A DNA stretch of 64,000 nt, taken from the NCBI RefSeq assembly GCF_026342435.1, contig NZ_JAPEMT010000002.1:558001-622000 (forward strand), written 5' to 3'. This DNA comes from Streptomyces sp. NBC_00237. Lineage in GTDB: Bacteria; Actinomycetota; Actinomycetes; Streptomycetales; Streptomycetaceae. This document shows positions 37,676 to 44,450 of the stretch, one piece after another. The notes under the pieces are model-generated. The model worked only from the letters and a program-made list of their open reading frames with translations, had not been told where the DNA came from and did not search any database. The translations under genes were made by a program, and so were the position numbers. Each line of letters starts with the position of its first letter. The stretch's first letter is position 1.

Positions 37676-39354
37676 CAGGCACTCTCCCGCACCGAAGGAG
37701 CCGTCCGGGGCATGGGGCCTGTGAGATCCTGCGCGGCATTCGCGCCCTCTCCGGGCGCCGCCCCTCCCCCGGACGATGCCTCCGCGTCCGGCACGCTCAG
37801 CACACTCAGCCGCAGATCCGCCAGGGCCAGGTCCCCGTCCGCCGAACGCAGGACCGTCTCCGTGCCCGGGGTACGCCGCACGAGCAGCCTGATGCCGAGG
37901 TCCACGTCTTGCGCCTGCGCCCCGTCCAGCACGAAGTCGCCCTGTCCTTCGTGGCGTTGGAGCTGCGCGTTACCGAGTGCGGCGGTCAGCAGCTCCAGCA
38001 GCAGGCTCAGCGCGGCCGAGGTAAGGCGCACCTGGTCAAATCGCTCCGCAGCACTGCGCAGCTCGTCCGCCGCCGTCTCGCGGGCGGCGGACCGCTCGCG
38101 CTCGCGCTCCACCAGGCGGCGTTTCTGTTCGGTGTGGTTCTCGACCGAGGCGGGCCGGCCCCGCTGGGCCCGGCTGCCGCGCTCCCGCAGGGCAACCGGT
38201 ACGTCGACGACGGGCCCGGTCCACCAGCTGACGTAGGCGGGGACTGCCTGGTCGGGATCGGGTGCGACGCCCAGGTGGCGGGCCCCGTACAGACCGAAGG
38301 CGGCCACCGCGATGTCGTGCGCCCCTTCGGGATCAGCCGCGTCGAACCAGGCGGCGAGCCTCAGCAGGTCCTTGCGACGGGATATCTCTCCCGTGGCCGA
38401 ACGCATCAGCCGCTTGGCGTTGGCCAGCAGCGACTGGAGGGCCCTGAGCGTGGCATCGCGCAACTGGTCCACCTGGCTGCCGGAGCCGTCCACGTCGGTG
38501 AACCAGCCGCGCAGTCCTTCCCAGTCGGCCATCTCCCTGCCGCGGCTGCGCTGCACCCTGGTCCCGGGAAGGCCGTCGGCGAGGACCGAGAGCCCCGTCG
38601 CGTGCGCGTCGATGCGAGCCAGCAGCCCCGGCAGCCCGGGCCAGAGAGCGTTCAGCGACGCCGCGATCCGAGGAGACCGGAAGGACACGTCCTCGGTGAT
38701 GGCCTCGACATAGTCGAGCAGTAGCTCCTTGAACCCCTGGTACTCCGCTCCGTCGAGGTCGTAGCGGGCCAGTACCTGTCCCAGGTAGGCGTAGAAATCC
38801 CGTACCGAATCGGCGAACTCGGCGAATTGCACGAACAGGGTGGAGATCCGCTCCAGAGCCCGCTGCGGATCCGCACCGCCCGGTGCCGCGACCAGACCGG
38901 CCAGCTCCCGCAGCCCCCGGTCGACCAGGGCCAGCAGCTCACTGCTCACCTCACGGGCGGCGTCAGCGCCGGCCAGCACCTCGTCCGCGTCGCGCTGCAC
39001 CTGCTCCCCCAGCTTCGAGAGCTGGTAGCGGGAGCGGGAGCGCTGGTACTCGACGATGCTGCCCGCCTTGACGGTGTGCGCGCTGCGCAGCAGGTTGCCC
39101 CATTTCACCAGTTGGTCCAGCCGGGCTGTGAGCGTGTCGGCGTCCAGCCGGGCGCCCGGTCCTCCGCCCGTCGTGAGTTTGGCGAGCACGTCCGGGACGG
39201 ACAGGTCCGCGAGCAGGGTGGAACAGAGCACCCGCATCACGGCCACGTACTCCATGCGCTCCGGCGCGCTGAGGTAGCTGTACGCGCTGAGTCGCTGCCA
39301 CTGCTCGCCACTGTCGGCCACCTCGGCCGCACAGGCCCCGTCTTTCTGTTCCAT
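37675..39354 (-). CDS. jetA: Wadjet-type JetA, DUF2397 (TIGR02677), kleisin-like
   Basis: A 559-residue DUF2397 protein, the kleisin-like bridge of the SMC complex. The N-terminal winged helix is LSAYSYLSAPERMEYVAVMRVL, then a second one, TARLDQLVKWGNLLRSAHTVKAGSIVEYQRSRSRYQLSKLGEQV. A long helical middle (FVQFAEFADSVRDFYAYLGQVL) and the C-terminal QDVDLGIRLLVRRTPGTETVLRSADGDLALADLRLSVL fit the family. It is the first gene of a jetABCD set joined by 1- to 4-base overlaps. The gap of 81 bp to the SWIM gene upstream makes cotranscription with that gene possible. Confidence 0.88.
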   Translation of the reverse strand: MEQKDGACAAEVADSGEQWQRLSAYSYLSAPERMEYVAVMRVLCSTLLADLSVPDVLAKLTTGGGPGARLDADTLTARLDQLVKWGNLLRSAHTVKAGSIVEYQRSRSRYQLSKLGEQVQRDADEVLAGADAAREVSSELLALVDRGLRELAGLVAAPGGADPQRALERISTLFVQFAEFADSVRDFYAYLGQVLARYDLDGAEYQGFKELLLDYVEAITEDVSFRSPRIAASLNALWPGLPGLLARIDAHATGLSVLADGLPGTRVQRSRGREMADWEGLRGWFTDVDGSGSQVDQLRDATLRALQSLLANAKRLMRSATGEISRRKDLLRLAAWFDAADPEGAHDIAVAAFGLYGARHLGVAPDPDQAVPAYVSWWTGPVVDVPVALRERGSRAQRGRPASVENHTEQKRRLVERERERSAARETAADELRSAAERFDQVRLTSAALSLLLELLTAALGNAQLQRHEGQGDFVLDGAQAQDVDLGIRLLVRRTPGTETVLRSADGDLALADLRLSVLSVPDAEASSGGGAAPGEGANAAQDLTGPMPRTAPSVRESA

Positions 39355-39435
39355 GCCATCGAGCGTACGGACCGGGTCTGACGGTCCGGGCCCGGTTGGG
39401 GCAACTCGTCCGCTCGCTTGCTCGCGGCACCGCCG

Positions 39436-41127
39436 TCACAGGCCGTGCTGGTCGAGGACCTTCATCAGGTTGCGCTTGCGTTTCTGCTCGGCACGCAGGG
39501 CAGCCACGTAGTCGGCGAACTCCTGTGACGTCCCCAGGTTCCTGTGGCACTCCCGGGCGCCGAGCAGCAGACGGGCGATCCGCTGGTAATTGGCGTCGCC
39601 GGTGATCTTCTTGAGGGGGTCGATCAGACTCAGGTACACCGGCAGCGCGTCGGCGGGGCGGTCTTCCCGTACCAGGTCGGCGAGGGTCAGCCACTGGTGC
39701 GAGGCGGCGTGGCCTTCAGCTGCTGTCCGCCAGGCGGCCCCCAGGTCGCCGTCGTCGATCAGGGCGTCGATCAGCACGGGACCGCCGTACCAGGAGGGGC
39801 CGGAACGGGCGGCGTCCTCGCGGAGCAGTTCCAGGGCCGCCGGGCGCTCACGTTCCCAAGTGCCCTCGGCTCGTGCGCACTCGCGCAGCAGCCGGTACGC
39901 GGCGAGCGAGCGGCGGACCCGGAAACCGTCCCGGCGCACGGCGGTGGCGCGGGCGGGACGGCCTTCCTCGGCATGGCGCTCGCAGAGGTAGTCCTCCAGG
40001 CCGCTGCCACCGCGATGCGTCTCGGCCAGCTCGCGCAGTCCGCGTTCCGCCCACTCCAGCGCTTCGTCGGGGCGACCCGCCGCGTCCAGCTCACGGGCGA
40101 TCGCGAGGTGGGTGTCGCCTGTGGGGGAAAGGTCCGCAGCGTAGACGGCGATCAGCTCGTCCACCGTGCCGGCCGCCTTCACCAGCCGCTCCATCAGATG
40201 CTTCTCGGCCCAGCCGGACGGCTTGCGCCGCCATGCCTCAGTCGCCAGTTGGCGCAGCCGCGCCAGACCGTCCGTACCGAGAACCTCACGGTAGTCGACC
40301 GGGTCGGCGTCGAAGACGTCGTACTCGCTGCCCAGCAGGTGCCGCACCAGCCACTCGGCCGTCTCCAGCGGGTCAGGACGTGCCGCCCGACATGCCTCCA
40401 GGTGGGCCTCGGCGAGCTCCTGGGCGACGGAACCCACGCTTCCGGATTCATCGTCGATGTCCTCGTAAGCCCGGTGCAGCGCCGCCATCGCCTCGCGGGA
40501 CAGGGTGACGGCCAACGCGGCTCGTCCGTCGGCGATCAGGGTGCGCAGTGCGGTCACCGCTTCGGACGCCTGCTGGCCGTAGGCGTGAGCGTCGGCGAAC
40601 TCGACGTAGCCGTAACTCGCGAAGGGTGCCGGGTCGAGGAGCGCGCGGACCCGCTCCCGTACGACCGGATCGTCACCGCGCGCAGTCGCCGCGCGCAGTT
40701 CCAGCCGACGGCGCAACTCGCGGTCCCGCTCGACCTGTTCGCGCACAAGTGCCAGCAGTTCTTCGCGGGGCAGGGAATCCAGCCACTGCGCGAGGCCCTT
40801 GGCGCGGGAAGCGGCGGCCGACCGCTGGAGCGGCACGTCCGAGGCCCGGGTGAGGACCGCCAGACCCACCGCGACACAGTGCTTGCAGAAGTTCCCCTCC
40901 TGCCCGTACGGGCAGTCGCATGCGCCGGACAGCGCCCCCGCACCGTCCACAGCGATCTCGACCGCGTAGTCCTCGGTGCCTTGCACGCGGGCGGAGAACC
41001 AGCCGTCCTCCACCTCCAGACAACTCACGGCATCCCGGTAACCCTGGCCGCGCACGAAGGAGCGGTGCCCGGACAGGCGCCGAAGGTCGTCCTCGCTGAA
41101 GCCCACGGAGATTTTCACGCTGACCAT
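39436..41127 (-). CDS. SWIM zinc-finger protein at the head of the Wadjet operon
   Basis: A 563-residue protein. The SWIM motif CDCPYGQEGNFCKHCVAV (C-x-C-x(n)-C-x-H, about residues 68-85) lies in a beta-rich N-terminal region (SFVRGQGYRDAVSCLEVEDGWFSARVQGT) that is standard for the family. The remaining 450 residues are alpha-helical and TPR-like (for example LSPTGDTHLAIARELDAAGRPDEALEWAERGL). SWIM domains bind DNA or proteins; this protein has no nuclease or ATPase motif. It is 81 bp upstream of jetA on the same strand, so it may be a regulator or accessory of that operon, which is inference. ATG 41127 has only a weak ribosome site. Confidence 0.82.
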   Translation of the reverse strand: MVSVKISVGFSEDDLRRLSGHRSFVRGQGYRDAVSCLEVEDGWFSARVQGTEDYAVEIAVDGAGALSGACDCPYGQEGNFCKHCVAVGLAVLTRASDVPLQRSAAASRAKGLAQWLDSLPREELLALVREQVERDRELRRRLELRAATARGDDPVVRERVRALLDPAPFASYGYVEFADAHAYGQQASEAVTALRTLIADGRAALAVTLSREAMAALHRAYEDIDDESGSVGSVAQELAEAHLEACRAARPDPLETAEWLVRHLLGSEYDVFDADPVDYREVLGTDGLARLRQLATEAWRRKPSGWAEKHLMERLVKAAGTVDELIAVYAADLSPTGDTHLAIARELDAAGRPDEALEWAERGLRELAETHRGGSGLEDYLCERHAEEGRPARATAVRRDGFRVRRSLAAYRLLRECARAEGTWERERPAALELLREDAARSGPSWYGGPVLIDALIDDGDLGAAWRTAAEGHAASHQWLTLADLVREDRPADALPVYLSLIDPLKKITGDANYQRIARLLLGARECHRNLGTSQEFADYVAALRAEQKRKRNLMKVLDQHGL

Positions 41128-41604
41128 TGAAGCCCACGGGCGGCTGTGATCGCCCGGCCTCCCCTCCTACGAGGTAAGCCAGGTGGAATGGGCCCCTTGC
41201 TGCCGCGTGGATGGCACAAACCGTCAATCCTCTGTGTGGAGCAGGCTCTGCCTTCGGACTCACAGGCACACACCCGCCGACTGCGCGCGCAGGTGCCCGG
41301 TCGCAAGTCGTCCGAGGCGCGTAAGAGCTCCGGTTGCCCGCAGCGTGAGAGCGCTGCCCTGCGCATGCCGGGTACCGGTCGAACCGAAGGGCGCGGTCGC
41401 ACAGGTGGGCGGGCATGCCCGGCACTGTCCGGGGCACGTCGGTCATCCGCGACGGGGCCGCGACTGAGGGCGTGTCCCGGCGGCCAGCCGTTTTCAACCG
41501 ATGACTGCAGCCGCCCCCAACCGCCCACCCCCGACCACGGGTTCGGCTGCCCCATGTGCCCTGCCCAGGGCTCGAACCTGCGGCAGCGTGTTGGGAGGAA
41601 CCGC
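41128..41604. other. 477-bp gap without a credible gene; tRNA-3'-end-like stretch
   Basis: Frames here lack Streptomyces codon bias. On the minus strand 41598-41557 resembles the 3' half of a tRNA: an anticodon-loop-like CTCCCAA, then GCAGG-TTCGAGC-CCTGG with a four-pair T stem. The 5' half is absent. It might be an attachment-site scar, but support is weak. Confidence 0.3.
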
Positions 41605-41666
41605 CTACCCCAGGTATTGGGAAGTGGCACGCGCAAGGTAGGTCCCATGCCCCGCCCTCCCCTTAA

Positions 41667-42516
41667 GAGGTCATCTCATTTGGTGAGTCTGCGGTAGCAG
41701 ATGAGGGTGCAGGCAATGCTGGCGAAGGCGAGGAAGTGGATGGCCTTGCGTTCGTAGCGGCGGTGGAGGCGGCGGCAGCCGGCGAGCCAGGCCATGGTGC
41801 GTTCGATGGTCCAGCGGTGTCGGCCGAGCCGCTTCCCGTCTTCCACGCCCTTGCGGGCAATGCGCGGTGTGATGTGCCGTGTACGGAGCCATTGCCGCAG
41901 GTGACGGCTGTCGTATGCCTTGTCGGCATGGAGCTTGGCGGGCCGCCGCCGACGGGGCCCGCGGCGGGAGCGGATCGGAGGAATACCACGCACGAGCGGC
42001 TCAAGGGCCTGGCTGTCGTGGAGATTCGCGCCGGATATCCCGATCGAGAGCGGCAGTCCGGAACGTTCGGTGATCAAGTGGATCTTCGACCCGAACTTGC
42101 CCCGATCCACAGGATTCGGACCTGTCAGGTCCCCTTTTTCAGGGCCCGCATATTCACCGAGTCGATCGCGCACCGCGACCAGTCCAGCTCGCCCCTCGCA
42201 CCGAGTTCGTCCAGCACCAGCCGGTAGAGCTTCGCCCACACCCGCAGCCGACTCCACTCCGTGAACCGGCGGTGAGCCGTCGCCCCGGACGGCCCGAACA
42301 CCGGCGGGACCTGCGACCACGTACAACCTGTCGTCGCCACAAAGATGATCGCGGCCAGCACCTCACGATCACCATAGCGACGCCGACCACCACCCTGCGG
42401 ACGCGTCGGCGCCTCCGGCACCACCCGCTGGAACAACTCCCACAACCCGTCCGGGACCAGACGCTCGACCATCATCACGCGACCAGACTACCCAATTAAC
42501 CAAATGAGATGATCTC
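41667..42516 (-). mobile_element. IS5-family insertion sequence, 850 bp, with intact ends
   Basis: Terminal inverted repeats GAGGTCATCTCATTTGGT (left) and GAGATCATCTCATTTGGT (right, reverse complement) differ at one base. A 3-bp TAA direct repeat flanks the element (41664-41666 and 42517-42519). It carries a transposase in two overlapping frames and lies inside the truncated hydA copy. Size, short target duplication and split transposase fit the IS427-like part of the IS5 family. Confidence 0.93.
41676..42478 (-). CDS. IS5-type DDE transposase, two frames joined by a probable -1 frameshift
   Basis: Frame A (42478-42125, 117 residues) holds the DUF4096-like N-terminus (VPDGLWELFQRVVPEAP, GCTWSQVPPVFGPSGATAHRRFTEW) and the first catalytic Asp region (LDWSRCAIDSVNMRAL). 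Frame B, one base back, continues GDLTGPNPVDRGKFGSKIHL with the second Asp (LHADKAYDSR) and the Glu (RWTIERTMAWLAGCRRLHRRYER), ending in the left inverted repeat at 41676. The frames meet at CTGAAAAAGGGG near 42130-42145, where AAA AAG can slip by -1. All three catalytic residues are present, so the element may still be active. Confidence 0.88.
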
Positions 42517-43545
42517 TAAACATGCCCTGTTCAATAGCTACCTCGCCCCGGGACAGCACGGTCACGACCTGGCCCGTGATCCGCCGTCCTTCGTACGCCG
42601 AGTAGTCGACGTTCATGTGGTGCGTGGCCGCGGAGATGGTCTGTTCGGCCGCCGGGTCGTAGATGACGATGTCGGCGTCGGCGCCCGGGGCGATCGTGCC
42701 CTTCTGGCCGTACAGGCCGAACATCCGCGCCGGGGTCGCGCACGCGATCTCGATCCAGCGGCGGCGGGTGATGTGGCCGTCGACGACCGCCTGGTGGAGG
42801 AGGTCCATGCGGTTCTCCACCCCCGGCATCCCGTTCGGAATCTTGGAGAAGTCGCCTCGGCCGAGTTCCTTCTGCCCGGTGAAACAGAACGGGCAGTGGT
42901 CGGTGGACACCACCTGAAGCTCGTTCGTCCGCAACCCCCGCCACAACGCCGCCTGATGCTCCTTGGGGCGCAAAGGAGTCGAGCACACGTACTTCGCCCC
43001 CTCGAAGTCCGGCTCGGCGAGGTTGTCGGTGGAGAGGAAGAGGTACTGGGGGCAGGTCTCCCCGAAGACCGGGAGACCTTCTGTGCGGGCGCGGGCGATC
43101 TCGGCCAGCGCTTCCTGCGCCGATACGTGGACGACGTACACCGGAGCGCCCGCCACCTGCGCGAGCTTGATCACGCGGTGGGTGGCCTCCGCCTCCAAGA
43201 GGGCCTTGCGGACCTCGCCGTGGTAGCGCGGATCGGTCTCGCCGCGCGCCAGGGCCTGCTCGACGAGGACGTCGATGGCGAGGCCGTTCTCGGCGTGCAT
43301 CATGATCAGACCGCCGTTGGAGGCGGCCTTCTGCATCGCGCGCAGGATCTGGCCGTCGTCGCTGAAGAAGACCCCGGGATAGGCGGTGAAGAGCTTGAAA
43401 TTTACTCCCGGGTACCTTCGGCCGCGTTGCAACCTTCGCCACAGAGACGGGTGTCGAACGGCCCATGATCTTTAATTCGGGCACGACATAGCGCAGGGCG
43501 CCGGGGTGCCGTCGTATTCGCCATCGCTTTCTGGTAGACACCCAG

Positions 43546-43800
43546 ATGCTTTCCGCAACCTCACAACCGTGCGGGATTCCTCATGGCCCCATCCCGTACT
43601 GGAGGACCAAGGGTGAGGGCCTCCCGTCCTGGAAGGAGGAGCACGACCGCCCCCGCAAGCGCGTTCACGCCCCCGCCGAGCACACCTTCGCCCGTATGAA
43701 GGGCGGGAAGATCCTCTGCGACTGCCCCCCGCGAGGCGAGGGCGTTCAGCACGCCATGCGCGGCATCACCCGCCTGCATAACCTCGCCCGGCAAACAAGT
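43546..43800 (+). pseudogene. C-terminal remnant of an unrelated IS5-like transposase
   Basis: The translation LPSWKEEHDRPRKRVHAPAEHTFARMKGGKILCDCPPRGEGV followed by HAMRGITRLHNLA matches the last 60 residues of Streptomyces IS5-like transposases (typically ...RVEHTFARMKxWKILRDCRLKGDGVHHAM...HNLAL). No N-terminal DDE part or terminal repeat is nearby. It is a scar at the hydA-copy/toxin boundary. The 43400-43545 stretch before it shows no gene. Confidence 0.75.
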
Positions 43801-43842
43801 ACCGGACCGCGAGTCGCAGAGCCATCTCCACCAACCCCAAGA

Positions 43843-44340
43843 TCACCTTACGAGACAACCTTTAATGAGCTGAATTTGTTCATTGATGGCAGAAACGCAC
43901 TGGTGACTATTTCGCTCGTCATCTAGCGTGACATTCCCCGCGAGGTGCGACATCAGAACGGACTCGTAGCAGGACGAGAGGATCTCCATCGCATCATCGG
44001 GGGACAGTGCGTCACCTGAACCCTCGAACAGTCGCACCAGAGCCATGAAGAACGGGCCGACCGCTGGCCTGACCGGCACATCCGGTAGCTCGTCATACCG
44101 TGCCAGAAATCTGGCAGCGGACGCAGAATCGGAATGCCAGCCGGTCGGGTTATTGCGGCGAAGCTCAAGTGCGAGTTCGATGAGGGCGGCGTGACTCGGG
44201 GGAAAGAATTCCCCGAACGGTGGACCAATCAACGGAATTGTCGTCTCGATGGCGTCCAGGGAAAGGTTGGACAGCGACACCGCTTCCAGACCTTCAAGAT
44301 TTTGGGCGTAAGGCTCAACCTGCTGGTCCCAGAGTTCCAA
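43843..44340 (-). CDS. Candidate immunity protein for the RHS toxin
   Basis: A 165-residue acidic, mostly helical, soluble protein with no family I recognise (LEAVSLSNLSLDAIETTIPLIGPP, HAALIELALELRRNNPTGW, DDAMEILSSCYESVLMSHLAGNV). It starts 110 bp downstream of the toxin stop on the same strand, the place where immunity genes of polymorphic toxins sit. GC content is clearly below the window average, as in the toxin tip next to it. The start is TTG 44340, fixed by an AAGGGGAG ribosome site six bases upstream. A 14-bp hairpin lies between the two genes. Immunity function is inferred from position only. Confidence 0.65.
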   Translation of the reverse strand: MELWDQQVEPYAQNLEGLEAVSLSNLSLDAIETTIPLIGPPFGEFFPPSHAALIELALELRRNNPTGWHSDSASAARFLARYDELPDVPVRPAVGPFFMALVRLFEGSGDALSPDDAMEILSSCYESVLMSHLAGNVTLDDERNSHQCVSAINEQIQLIKGCLVR

Positions 44341-44363
44341 TTTAGTCTCCCCTTCGATATTAG

Positions 44364-44395
44364 ATGGTGCGGCCTGACTAATCAGGCCGCACCAT
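44364..44395 (-). promoter_or_regulatory. Hairpin between toxin and candidate immunity gene
   Basis: Perfect 14-bp stem (ATGGTGCGGCCTGA) with a 4-nt loop, after the toxin stop and 23 bp before the immunity start. No T tract follows on the minus strand. It may terminate or attenuate the toxin transcript or protect its 3' end. Confidence 0.65.
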
Positions 44396-44450
44396 TAAAA
44401 AGTTCGCTAGAACCCTTTGCGTGTGAGTCCCGAGAATTTACCCTACCGAG

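Larger units (their letters stand above)
41605..43399 (-). pseudogene. Truncated second dihydropyrimidinase gene, interrupted by an IS element
   Basis: From 43399 downward the sequence matches hydA at 55420-56361 from codon 151 (KLFTAYPG) onward. Codons 1-150, including the HTHM metal ligands, are missing; homology stops abruptly at 43399/43400. At 42517 the frame runs into the IS. Removing the IS with one copy of its 3-bp duplication restores MFKGRAGHGTYLARATSQYLG and a stop at 41605, closely matching the intact hydA end (FRGRTGHGAYLARATSQCLG). The copy is therefore doubly broken and cannot be active. Identity with the intact gene is patchy: 419 bp identical (42633-43051), a diverged stretch, then 167 bp identical (43233-43399). 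Confidence 0.9.

Noticed and set aside
41557..41598. Functional tRNA gene
   Set aside because: Only a 3'-half-like pattern; no matching 5' acceptor or D arm and an incomplete T stem.
41146..41697. Plus-strand frame of about 180 codons between the SWIM gene and the hydA copy
   Set aside because: Codon bias is poor, no family resemblance, and it runs into the inverted repeat of the IS.
42517..43432. Intact second dihydropyrimidinase
   Set aside because: It lacks the first 150 codons with the HTHM metal ligands and ends inside the IS.
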